Part shown: piece by piece, positions 1 to 7,761 of the stretch
How the letters are laid out: each line of letters starts with the position of its first letter
Position numbering within the stretch: position 1 is the first letter of the stretch
Assembly (NCBI GenBank): GCA_963707135.1
Contig: CAVPOY010000011.1
Span: forward strand, 1 to 64,000
DNA: 64,000 nucleotides
DNA from: JBGSTR01 sp963707135
Lineage (GTDB): Bacteria; Pseudomonadota; Gammaproteobacteria; Chromatiales; Chromatiaceae
Direction: 5' to 3'
Position numbers and translations under genes: made by a program
The notes under the pieces: model-generated
Told to the model about the DNA's origin: nothing
The model's database searches: none
The model's input: only the letters and a program-made list of their open reading frames with translations

Positions 1-114
1 TGTCCTCTTCTTCGACTTTTCGTTACGTATTGCTGCATCGACACCCCGAACGAGGTGGACTACTACCGCAACGGCGGCATACTCCACTACGTGCTGCGCA
101 AGCTGGCGGCCTGA
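1..114 (+). CDS. Aconitate hydratase, C-terminal fragment (cut by window edge)
   Basis: The first 37 codons end in IDTPNEVDYYRNGGILHYVL followed by RKLAA and a stop. This is the very conserved C-terminus of AcnA-type aconitases, which isomerise citrate to isocitrate. The roughly 12 residues before the motif (CPLLRLFVTYCC) do not look like the usual VLCRIDT lead-in. The upstream part may therefore be mutated or recombined, or it may simply be divergent. Only the tail lies in the window, so whether the gene is intact cannot be judged. Confidence 0.5.
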   Translation, partial: CPLLRLFVTYCCIDTPNEVDYYRNGGILHYVLRKLAA

Positions 115-151
115 TCTGGGCATCCCCGAGGAACCTCGAGCCCCGCCGCAC

Positions 152-472
152 TTGGTATCTCTAACCAAGGCATTGGCCAGGCCCTTTCGCCTGCCATCCG
201 AATGGGACTTCACGCCTCCACCCGGCGTGCGACTGATAGATGTCCGCACGCTGCCGCAGCTGGCCGAGCACGCCGATGCCTGGGATGCACTATTGTCGCG
301 ATGGGGGCGCTCCGACCCGGCGCTGTCATATCGCTTGGACCAGTGCTTTTCTCAAGCACCAGCTGCGACCCCGCGAGAACTGGCTCTGCCTGCTTGCCTA
401 TGAAGCTGAGCGTCTGATTGGGGCCCTGCCATTGGTGACCGCTCGATGCTACTCGCTAGGCTGGCTGCGACC
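152..472 (+). pseudogene. Fragment of a CelD/FemAB-like GNAT acetyltransferase, frameshifted and truncated
   Basis: Two overlapping frames join into one recognisable N-terminus. The first gives VRLIDVRTLPQLAEHADAWD (preceded by a possible TTG start at 152). After a one-base shift near 330, the second gives AWTSAFLKHQLRPRENWLCL and then AYEAERLIGALPLV. The pattern of an LPELxxxxxxWDALL segment, then a W...F segment, then a 'vG.lPLv' strand is typical of the CelD/BcsL acetyltransferases found in exopolysaccharide loci. The reading frame stops at the left inverted repeat of the IS element at 473. No matching C-terminal half exists on the far side. It is a remnant and is not expected to be functional. 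Confidence 0.6.
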
Positions 473-486
473 AGCCCTTTTAAGGT
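473..486 (+). repeat. Left terminal inverted repeat of the IS4-family element
   Basis: AGCCCTTTTAAGGT, matched by the reverse complement of 1915-1928 with one mismatch. It lies 1-2 bases outside the transposase stop codon (488-490), so the coding region runs almost to the end of the element. Confidence 0.75.
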
Positions 487-487
487 C

Positions 488-1873
488 TCACTTCGCCGAC
501 CACCTAGATTCGGCGAGCAACTTGGCGGTTGAGACATGAGGTTGACCTTTATACCGAGTGCGCGGAGTTGGGGGTTTCTTCGGGCCTCGCGTGGTCTTGC
601 GGAGCTTGCGCAGGTCCACGTGGCTGGCGAGGTCGAGCAGCCAGGCGGCGAATCGCTGCGGGCTGGCCTGTGCGAGCAAAGCCCATTCCTGCTCGGAGAC
701 GGCGATGCCAAGACCGGTCATGGTGGTGGCGATCTCGCCGGCCAGGTAGTACTCCGAGACGGTGTCGTCGATCGCCTGAGTGGGGTGAGCGGCACGCAGC
801 GCGGCCATGACCACGGCATAGAGATTGAACGCCACCAGGGCCAGGCAGAACGCAAACAGAGCGGCCTGGGGGTAGCCCAAGGTCTCGATTTCGGAGTTGA
901 GGTGGCGTTCGAGCTTTTGAAAGGCGGTCTCGATCCCCCAGCGGGCGCGGTAGCAGGCGGCGATGGTCATGGCGTCGGCCACCGCGATGGGCAGATTGGT
1001 CAGGATCACCAGGGCGGTGTCGGCGTTGCGCGTCTTGCGCTTCAAGGTCACGGTGATACGGCGCAGGCTCCAGCGCTCACCCGCAGGCGAATCCAGCTGC
1101 ACGGCTTGCTCGTGGACCTCCCCGGTGTCGCTGCTGCCCACCCGCCGCATCGGCTCCAGCGGCTTGGTGGTGAGGCCGCCGTGCTGGCGGATGATGAAGA
1201 ACGCCGCGCGCCGATCGATCGCGTGCAAAAACCCCGAGACGCAGAAGTTGCGGTCAGCCACCCAGACCTCGCCCGGTGCGACGCTGGCGGCCACCGCCTC
1301 CAACAGCGAGCGCTCCTGGGCGTGTCCGTCGGCGCAGGGAAAGACATCCACCGCCAAGCCCAGTTGCGGATCGAAGACCACCAGGGATTTCCCCGGCAAG
1401 GGGCCCGCGGCCGTGGTGCGCAGCGGTTTGAGGCGATGCTCGCTGGCGGCCAGACAATTGCCGTCGAGGTATTTCAGCCGGTAGCCCGCCAGCGGCGCGG
1501 GCCGCCCACCGTTCATCGTCTCGATCACGGCCTGGGCCTCGCGCGCGATGTGCCGCACCAAACCCTGCGAGGTCGTCAGCTCGACGCCGCGCAGCTTGGC
1601 ATAGACCGAGACGATCGACGCGGCGATCTGGGCGTGGCGGTAGGCGGCATGCACGCTGGCCTGGGTGCGACACACGATCTGCAGCATCAGCCCCACCAGC
1701 GAGGAGAACAGGATGTCGCGCGTGTACTGGGCCTGGGCCGTGGCCTCGAACCAACGGTCCAGGGCCTCGGGATTGAGCAGGCGCTCGAGCAGCCCGCGCA
1801 CCATCACCGTCGCCGGGCTCTTCTGGACGAATCTCTGCAGGACGTCGCCAAACATGGTCGCGCGTGGCCTCAA
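488..1873 (-). CDS. IS4-family transposase
   Basis: This 461-residue protein has the RNase-H-like DDE catalytic core of IS4 transposases: first Asp in YLDGNCLAASEH, second Asp in VWVADRNFCVSGF, and the Glu in the family signature YRARWGIETAFQKLERH (the Y-(2)-R-(3)-E-(6)-K motif). It catalyses cut-and-paste movement of the element. Length is normal and the frame is open throughout, so it may be active. It lies wholly inside the inverted repeats at 473-486 and 1915-1928. The long plus-strand frame over the same DNA (536-1912) is an antisense shadow caused by high GC. Confidence 0.9.
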   Translation of the reverse strand: MRPRATMFGDVLQRFVQKSPATVMVRGLLERLLNPEALDRWFEATAQAQYTRDILFSSLVGLMLQIVCRTQASVHAAYRHAQIAASIVSVYAKLRGVELTTSQGLVRHIAREAQAVIETMNGGRPAPLAGYRLKYLDGNCLAASEHRLKPLRTTAAGPLPGKSLVVFDPQLGLAVDVFPCADGHAQERSLLEAVAASVAPGEVWVADRNFCVSGFLHAIDRRAAFFIIRQHGGLTTKPLEPMRRVGSSDTGEVHEQAVQLDSPAGERWSLRRITVTLKRKTRNADTALVILTNLPIAVADAMTIAACYRARWGIETAFQKLERHLNSEIETLGYPQAALFAFCLALVAFNLYAVVMAALRAAHPTQAIDDTVSEYYLAGEIATTMTGLGIAVSEQEWALLAQASPQRFAAWLLDLASHVDLRKLRKTTRGPKKPPTPRTRYKGQPHVSTAKLLAESRWSAK

Positions 1874-1914
1874 GGAATCTCAACAATATCGGAAGGTTAC
1901 ATGATATTGTGAAC

Positions 1915-1928
1915 ACCTTAAAAGAGCT
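1915..1928 (-). repeat. Right terminal inverted repeat of the IS4-family element
   Basis: Read on the minus strand this is AGCTCTTTTAAGGT, the partner of 473-486. The inner sequence (GTTCACAATATCATG) is AT-rich and precedes the transposase start at 1873, so it probably carries the transposase promoter. Confidence 0.75.
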
Positions 1929-2721
1929 TGGCAGTTCTCCTAACCGGCTGCTGCTTGCCTATTTCTTGCCGAGCGATCAATTGGCGGCGTTCGGTTTGGC
2001 TGATCATTTCAAGCGCCTTGCGACGAAATTCATGCCTGCCACTACATTCCAAAGCATGGTCCGCCCAGTCGCAATGGCGCGATACGCCGCTACACAGGAT
2101 TCTCGGGAAGTAGCACGATTGTCTGATCTAACGTATCGCTTGAATCTCTTGATACTTGTCCCGCCGATCGTCGTGTTGTTGATCGCTGGGGAGCCGATAT
2201 TCGAATGGATAACTGCAAACAAGTATGGCGCCGCCGGACCTTTACTCGCCGGAGTATTAATCTTGATGATTGCAGAAGGGACGCGCTCCATTGTAGAACT
2301 CTTGATTACCGCGCTGGAGAAAAATAGCATATTTTTTTGGACCAATCTCGTGCAGTCCGCGTCCCTTGTCCTCGCAATTCCTCTAATTCCCTCTCTTGGC
2401 GCTTGGTCTGTCATTGTCGCAAACGGTATTGGGACGATCGCGTCGAATGCAATCATCATCATTCGCATTAGACGTCAGGGCTATAAATTCGACGTCAGTA
2501 AATATCAGATATTTCTTATTGGCCTATATGGCGCCATCGCGGGTTTAGTGGGCGCCGTTTCCTGGCGTTTATCCGGATCCTTTTTGCTTACCACCCTCCT
2601 TATCGTTTGTTCTTATATTGGCGCGTGCGTCCTGCACCCACCATTTCTGCCGTCGGAATTGAAATTGGCTCGTTCGTTGTTGCAAGGAAAAAAAAGGAAG
2701 AAAACCGATCGCGCAATCTAG
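1929..2721 (+). pseudogene. C-terminal part of a Wzx-like polysaccharide flippase
   Basis: About 264 residues remain of a multi-spanning membrane protein, with hydrophobic stretches such as LLILVPPIVVLLIAGEPIF, LLAGVLILMIAEGT and IFLIGLYGAIAGLVGAVSW. The LxxxxPxxxxLLxxGxxIFxWxxxxxYxxAGxLLxxL pattern is typical of the C-terminal half of MOP/Wzx oligosaccharide exporters (normally 400-480 residues). The N-terminal half is missing because the reading frame enters directly from the right end of the IS element. Any protein would have to start inside the IS. Base composition is clearly more AT-rich than the flanking chromosome, a common sign of a horizontally acquired surface-glycan locus. Confidence 0.7.
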
Positions 2722-2783
2722 GAACCTGCGCTGTCCTGATAGCCTAACACCCTCACAATCGGACCGGGGATTTTGGAGCCAAA

Positions 2784-3719
2784 ATGAAACAAGTGTCAGA
2801 CGCAAGGGCATCACAGTCCGCGCTCGCCGGAAACGCAGTCGCGTTTCTCGTAGGTGCGGGCCGTTCCGGCACAACGATGCTATATAAACTTCTTGCATTG
2901 CATGAAGACATCGCGGTCATAACAACGTATGACCGGTTTTTTCCGCACTGGGTTCCCACTTCACTGCTCCTCCGAGGATTAAGGCGCTTCCCACGTCTGA
3001 AGATCGGAATGTGGTTCGATTCAGAGGGGAACGCATACACATTTGGCAGGGTCCCGCATAAACGAATTCTTCCAAAACCCACCGAAGGAGAATTTCTTTA
3101 CGAGGCTTGCGGCCTCCCATTGACGCCGCCAGAGGATTACGAAATCCCGTTGGAAGTTGCCACGTGCCTGCGCAACCGTTTTGAGTCCATACGCCGGCGC
3201 GCCGGGGCCGCGATTTTTTTGACTAAGCGCACTGCGAATAATCGCCGCCTGATGCATCTGCAACATGCGTTTCCCCGGGCACGCTACATAAACATCATCC
3301 GTGACGGTCGCGACGTGGCCTATTCGCTTTCACGTGTATCCTGGTGGCCGAAGCACGTTGTCTGGTGGGCCAATGCCACGCCAGTGGAACTCGTAGCGAA
3401 GGGCATGGCACCGCTCGGAATTTGCGCAAGGAACTGGGTGGAAGAGATTCGGAGTATTAATTCCGGTAGGCGCGGTATCCCGCAAGAGAACTGGCTCGAT
3501 GTTCGGTATGAAGAGCTTCTGGCAGATCCACTGCGAGTGGTCTCCGATATTCTGGCGTTTCTCTCCTTGCGTCCCTATCCAGAGTTTGAATCTGCTCTTC
3601 GCTCTCTCGACATTCGCGAAAAGCGCCGAGACCTCTCAAAGATCTGGAGTGCCGAGGAACAAGCGGTTGTCGCGCGCGAGATCGAATCGACATTGAGAGA
3701 GTTGGGCTACCCGTCTTGA
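2784..3719 (+). CDS. Sulfotransferase family protein
   Basis: 311 residues. The N-terminal FLVGAGRSGTTMLYKLL is the 5'-phosphosulfate-binding loop of PAPS-dependent sulfotransferases. YINIIRDGRDVAYSLSRVSW (near residues 170-190) is the 3'-phosphate-binding motif. The C-terminal LDVRYEELLADPLRVVSDIL is also typical of the family. Such enzymes transfer sulfate from PAPS to a glycan or lipid. Beside a flippase remnant, the likely substrate is a surface polysaccharide (inference). The start at 2784 has GGAG about nine bases upstream. The gene shares the AT-richer composition of its upstream neighbour and looks intact, though its locus has been dismantled. Confidence 0.85.
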   Translation: MKQVSDARASQSALAGNAVAFLVGAGRSGTTMLYKLLALHEDIAVITTYDRFFPHWVPTSLLLRGLRRFPRLKIGMWFDSEGNAYTFGRVPHKRILPKPTEGEFLYEACGLPLTPPEDYEIPLEVATCLRNRFESIRRRAGAAIFLTKRTANNRRLMHLQHAFPRARYINIIRDGRDVAYSLSRVSWWPKHVVWWANATPVELVAKGMAPLGICARNWVEEIRSINSGRRGIPQENWLDVRYEELLADPLRVVSDILAFLSLRPYPEFESALRSLDIREKRRDLSKIWSAEEQAVVAREIESTLRELGYPS

Positions 3720-4522
3720 CGCCCATGATGGCGTCCGGGACCGTGTTTTGCCGGCATCGCAGCAGCCGTGTCGCGAAGCTTCCGCGTCTCGCCTTGTCTT
3801 GCTGCCGCAGCACGGCCAAGCATATCTTCTTTTCGAACCGTATCGCTCACCGAGGATCCGCTGTTGGGCTGATGCGGCGCCGGCCACGGTTCGGCGCGTG
3901 TGCATCCAGCTCCGGCGGGCAGAGCGGACATTGCTGGGACTTTGGGGAACAAAATTACACAAGAACCGTTCTCGTGCACGGAAGACCTAATCAGGGCTGA
4001 CTGGACGCTCAAGGAGAAGTGCATCTGGATAGCCAGCGGGCTCACAAAGGAAGCGTTCGACGCACTGCGGGATTGGACCGGGTTCAATAAGCTCGATGAC
4101 GCGCAGCAACGCCTGAAAAACTCGCAGTCGTCGTCGCCTTGTTACAGATACACCGGCTGGATACTTGCCGGCAGGACTCGGGCGCAAATTCCTACACCGT
4201 GAATTCTAACGCGACGCTAAGCGGCCGGCTGTCCTTCTCCTTTATCTTGGCTCGGGCGGGAAATTTGCGCCGGGCCGGATCCTCCTTGCCGCTACCAGTG
4301 CTACGTACCATAGCAAACTTATCCGTAACCGGTAGCTCCGCGGCGTCCTTCCCGCCACGCGAGTGCGGACAATGCTCCCCATCGTTCACACCAGCGACGG
4401 GGAGAATCGGTGGCATCGAACGACCGACGGTTGCGGCGCGGCCCGCTTAGCATCGGGCCGTCTCCGAATGCAACTTGGATGACGCCAGGATGCCACGGGT
4501 AGTGGCTCAGTCCGCGAGCCAG
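3720..4522. other. Non-coding or degenerate stretch between sulfotransferase and IS21 remnant
   Basis: About 0.8 kb with only short overlapping frames in several phases. None has a recognisable domain or a convincing ribosome-binding site. One frame around 3985-4125 (LIRADWTLKEKCIWIASG...) has protein-like composition but I cannot assign it. It is most likely decayed accessory DNA. Confidence 0.5.
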
Positions 4523-5638
4523 TTACCTAACTCGCTGATTTTTAAAAATGTGCGGCTGCAACATAACGCCGCTCAAGAGGACGACGCGCTCGGGGTAGAG
4601 GCGGATGCTCACCATCTGCCCGACCCATTCGCAGGGCGCGGAGTAGCGGTTGCGCGCGACCGTCACCAGGGCGGTGCTCGACACCCGCCCCAGGGTCTCC
4701 ACACAGCCGTCGAAGGGGGCCGGCATGGGCATCAAGGAAGGCTGCTCATGGGCGAGCATCTCGGCCACCGTCAGCTCGTCACATTCGGGATGGCGCACCT
4801 GCGACCACAGCGCTCGAGCAGCCAGCCATTGAGCTCGGCGAAGCTGCCAAAGCGCCTCTGACCGGCCTCCTGGCAGAGGCGCCGGCGAATGTCCTGGACG
4901 TTCTTCTCCACGACGCCCTTCTCCCAGCCCGAGGCGACGTTGCAGAAGTCGGTGTCGAACAGGTAGTGCGAGGCCATGGCGGCAAAGCGGGCGTTGACCA
5001 CCCGTGCCTTGCCCGCCTGGACCTTGTCGACGGCGGTCTTCATGTTGTCGTAGATGCCGCGCCGCGAGATCCCACCCAGTGCCGCGAAGCAGCGGGTGTG
5101 GGCATCGAACAGCATCTCATGGCCCTGGCTGGGATAGGCGACCAGCACGAAGGCGCGGCTGGCACACAGCTTCATGTGCGCCACCAGCAACCGCCGCCAC
5201 ACCCCGGCGATGACCAGCCCTTCCTCGCTCCAGTCGAACTGAAAGGCCTCCCCCAGCTCAAACTTCAGCGGCACGAAGGCACGCCCGAGCGCCTTGCCGC
5301 CGCGCTTGCGCCAGTGGCGGACAAAGTCGCTCACCCGCGTGTAGCCGCCCCTATACCCCTGGGGGCTTGATCTCGGTGAACAACGTGCGGGCGGTGCGCC
5401 GGTCGCGCTTGGGGCGCCTGGCGTCGGCCTCCAGGGCCGCGAGGAGCAGCGCCTCGAAGGCCGCCAGCTTGCCGGGCCGATGCGCGCGCTGATACCTCGG
5501 CTCCGTGCCCTCGGGCTTCCTCAGCCAGGCCCTGATGGTGTTGCGCAACAGACTCGTGCGCCGCGAAATCTCCGATAGGGACAGACCGTCCCGAAAGTAC
5601 ATCCTGCGGATCTTGCCAAGCGTGGCCATGGTGATCAC
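4523..5638 (-). pseudogene. istA: IS21-family transposase istA, frameshifted remnant
   Basis: Three frames make up one IstA. 5638-5351 is the N-terminal helix-turn-helix region (MYFRDGLSLSEISRRTSLLR). 5334-4771 is the catalytic core (GEAFQFDWSEEG, YPSQGHEMLFDAHTRCFAAL, GIYDNMKTAVDKV, VASGWEKGVVEKNVQDIRRR). 4798-4523 is the C-terminal domain (RVSSTALVTVARNRYSAPCE). The first shift is near 5360, where one extra C in a CCCCC run fits. The second is near 4795. Similarity fades after RLYPERVV at about 4590, and no istB follows, so the element is truncated as well as frameshifted. It cannot encode a working transposase. Confidence 0.85.
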
Positions 5639-6032
5639 CCTCCAGTCTCCTGCTCAGAAATCGAGCAGGTAAGGTTGAACACCCTGGTGAGTTTCGAACC
5701 GGGATCTCCCCCAAATGCTGGTCAGTTCTCAACCGTCCTCAACAGCTTTCAACGTGGAGAAACCGGATTCCACTTTTTACCTGGGATGGTCGTCAGCGCG
5801 AGGGGGCGCCTGGGAGTCGGAGGCGCGCGCGGACGGTCTCGGTTTGCCCCGGTCAGCCACTCCTCCCCGGCGAGGTTCCGCCGCCCGTTTCCTGGGCCAG
5901 CCACTTGGCGCCCAGGTCCTACCGCTGATCCCAAACTGGTCGGTCCGACGCACGGACACGGCGTAGCCTTGCGCAAGGTGCACGCGGCGCGCGGATCTGG
6001 GTGCCCGATGTCCCATAGGCCTCCGCCCGGGC
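5639..6032. other. IS21 terminal region and glycosyltransferase leader
   Basis: No gene is evident. The left part carries repeated end sequences of the IS21 element (see 5684-5735). The right part, up to 6032, is GC-rich DNA upstream of the glycosyltransferase, in which I see no clear promoter or terminator. Confidence 0.5.
5684..5735. repeat. Two direct copies of an 18-bp IS21 end repeat
   Basis: CTGGTGAGTTTCGAACCG (5684-5701) and CTGGTCAGTTCTCAACCG (5718-5735) match at 14 of 18 positions. A looser third copy, CCTCAACAGCTTTCAACG, follows at about 5737. Multiple direct repeats just outside istA are characteristic of the transposase-binding ends of IS21-family elements, so this marks the istA-proximal end of the remnant. 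Confidence 0.55.
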
Positions 6033-7103
6033 ATGGACAAGCCTGAACCGAACAATACGCACGCGACGGCTGCCGCTACGGGCGAGCAGCGGGGAAATAC
6101 TATTCGAATGCGCCGCTCCGCTACACCGCGCGGCCCCGTCAGCCTGGCCGGCTCCGGCGAGCCCGGACTCGTCTCGGTGATCATGCCCTGCCACGACTCG
6201 GCGGCCTTTCTCGCCGAGGCCGTGCACAGCGTGCTTGGCCAGGGTTACCGCCGGGTCGAGCTGATTGCGGTCGACGACGGCTCGCGGGACGCTACGGTCG
6301 AGATTCTGCACAATTTCGCCGAAGGGCATCCCAAACGGATGCGCGTGCTGCAGCGCGCTACCCGTGATCCCGTTCAGGCACGGAACCTGGCCCTGCGGCA
6401 CGCCCAGGGACAGTACATTGCCTTCCTGGAGGCAGAGGACTGGTGGCACCCCCGGTTCCTCGAGCGAATGGTCCGGGCGCTCCGGGGGAGCAAGGGGCAG
6501 CTCGCCTACTGCGGATGGCACGACGTCGACTCCCGACGCGGCATCGGCAGCCACCGCGTTCCGCCGGAATATGGACCGGCCGATTTCATAAACGCCACCA
6601 TCGACGACAGCCCTTGGCCGATCCATGCGGCGTTGGTCGCCCGCGACCTGACTATGGCGCTCGGGGGTTTCTCGGAACAGGAACCCCACGCGATGGACGA
6701 CGACCTGTGGCTGCGCGCCTCTATGTTAAGCCCGACGCTGGTGCGGGTACCCGAGTTTCTCGCCTTCCGCCGCGCGCGCCCCCCGGGAAGGGATGGCTCC
6801 ACGACGACCGATCAGGTGATCTCGGCCTGGCGGGTGCGGCGCGACTTCGCTGACAACTGCCCGGCGCAGATCCGGCCGTCGTCGAGGCGGAAGCTGCGCG
6901 CTCGCTCGGATGTCTACCTGCTGCGCCAAGCGACCCGAGCGCTGGAGGCCGATGACCACGAAACGGCTCGGCAGATCTATCGGGCGGCCATTGCGAACCG
7001 CGTCTTCTCGCCTGGCGACCTAATGGACCTTCTGCCAGCCCTGCTCCCCCGGAAACTGTTCGCGGGTCTGGCCCGAACGGCAGTCGCCCGTCGCAGCCGC
7101 TAG
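6033..7103 (+). CDS. Family 2 glycosyltransferase
   Basis: 356 residues from this ATG; a start at 6108 (MRRSATPRGP) is also possible. The GT-A core begins at about residue 46 (LVSVIMPCHDSAAFLAEAVH) with the nucleotide-binding ELIAVDDGS (Asp81-Asp82). Where most GT2 enzymes have a metal-binding D-x-D, this one reads IAFLEAED (Glu133-Ala-Glu135-Asp136), an unusual acidic variant. Further typical parts are MVRALRG...LAYCGWHDVD and the PHAMDDDLWLRASM acceptor region. The C-terminal 80 residues look helical. The enzyme presumably transfers a sugar to a cell-surface glycan. It sits at the edge of the accessory region but has the chromosome's normal composition. Donor and acceptor are unknown. Confidence 0.85.
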   Translation: MDKPEPNNTHATAAATGEQRGNTIRMRRSATPRGPVSLAGSGEPGLVSVIMPCHDSAAFLAEAVHSVLGQGYRRVELIAVDDGSRDATVEILHNFAEGHPKRMRVLQRATRDPVQARNLALRHAQGQYIAFLEAEDWWHPRFLERMVRALRGSKGQLAYCGWHDVDSRRGIGSHRVPPEYGPADFINATIDDSPWPIHAALVARDLTMALGGFSEQEPHAMDDDLWLRASMLSPTLVRVPEFLAFRRARPPGRDGSTTTDQVISAWRVRRDFADNCPAQIRPSSRRKLRARSDVYLLRQATRALEADDHETARQIYRAAIANRVFSPGDLMDLLPALLPRKLFAGLARTAVARRSR

Positions 7104-7275
7104 CCCGCAGGGGCGCTTCGTCCCAGCCGGAGCGCTGGCACCCGGTCGCAATTCCGTGGAGAATTTCAGCCCCCCGGCGGTGCGGGCCGCATTCCGATTG
7201 CATCGCATGGCGGAACCGCGCCGCTCGTTCGAAAGTCTTTGAGTTTGAATAATCCGCCGCTGGAGAGCTCAACGC

Positions 7276-7695
7276 ATGAACCCCCAAGACGTGCTCGAGG
7301 CCTTCGATCTATTGCCGGACTGGGAGGACCGTTTCGAGTTCGTGGCCGAGCTCGGCTCAGGCCTTCCGACCATGCCCGGCGAGCAGAAGACCGATGCCAA
7401 CCTGGTCAAGGGGTGCAACACGCGCGCCTGGCTGACCGCACACCTCAGCGGCGACACGCCGCCGCGGCTGGTCTACGAGGCGGACGCGGAAACACCTTTG
7501 GTGCGCGGTCTGGTCGCCCTGCTGCTGGTACCCTTCCGCGACAAGACCCCGGCCGAGGTACTGGCGACGGACGCGGCCGCCTTCTTCGGGCCGCTGGGCC
7601 TGGAAAAACATCTCAGCGCCAACCGCCGGGCCGGTATGGAGGCCTTCATCGGACGCGTCATGGCGCTTGCCAGGGAGCACGCGGCGCACCCCTGA
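7276..7695 (+). CDS. sufE: SufE family cysteine desulfurase sulfur acceptor
   Basis: 139 residues, the usual SufE length. LVKGCNTRAWL places the active-site cysteine at residue 47 in the conserved (P/K)GC loop, preceded by DANLVKG. VRGLVALLLVPFRDKTPAEV and GLEKHLSANRRAGM are further family blocks. SufE takes persulfide sulfur from the desulfurase SufS and passes it to the SufBCD scaffold for Fe-S cluster assembly. Neither sufS nor sufBCD is nearby, so it is probably expressed alone. GGAGAG at 7262-7267 sets the ATG at 7276. Its product could serve the Fe-S-rich enzymes elsewhere in this window. Confidence 0.92.
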   Translation: MNPQDVLEAFDLLPDWEDRFEFVAELGSGLPTMPGEQKTDANLVKGCNTRAWLTAHLSGDTPPRLVYEADAETPLVRGLVALLLVPFRDKTPAEVLATDAAAFFGPLGLEKHLSANRRAGMEAFIGRVMALAREHAAHP

Positions 7696-7761
7696 TCACG
7701 GGCGCGCCCGAGGCCACTTACCTCGGGCCAAAGCCTCCCGGGCAGCGGGAGCGGGTCCCAA

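Larger units (their letters stand above)
473..1928. mobile_element. Complete IS4-family insertion sequence
   Basis: The element contains one DDE transposase gene on the minus strand and is bounded by a 14-bp imperfect inverted repeat, AGC(C/T)CTTTTAAGGT, at 473-486 and 1915-1928 (13 of 14 positions match). Total length is about 1.46 kb, normal for IS4-family elements. No target-site duplication is visible: the left flank ends ...GGCTGCGACC and the right flank begins TGGCAGTTCT. The two flanks belong to different genes, which suggests a deletion or recombination between copies after insertion. The outermost few bases of the ends are uncertain. Confidence 0.8.

Noticed and set aside
536..1912. 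458-residue plus-strand open frame
   Set aside because: It lies exactly antisense to the IS4 transposase, has no domain, and reflects high-GC codon bias.
3900..4202. 100-residue open frame
   Set aside because: No domain, poor start, and a surrounding region full of overlapping short frames; treated as degenerate DNA.
5686..5712. tRNA T-loop-like GGTTCGAAAC on the minus strand
   Set aside because: The flanking bases cannot form a T-stem or acceptor stem; it is part of the IS21 end repeats.
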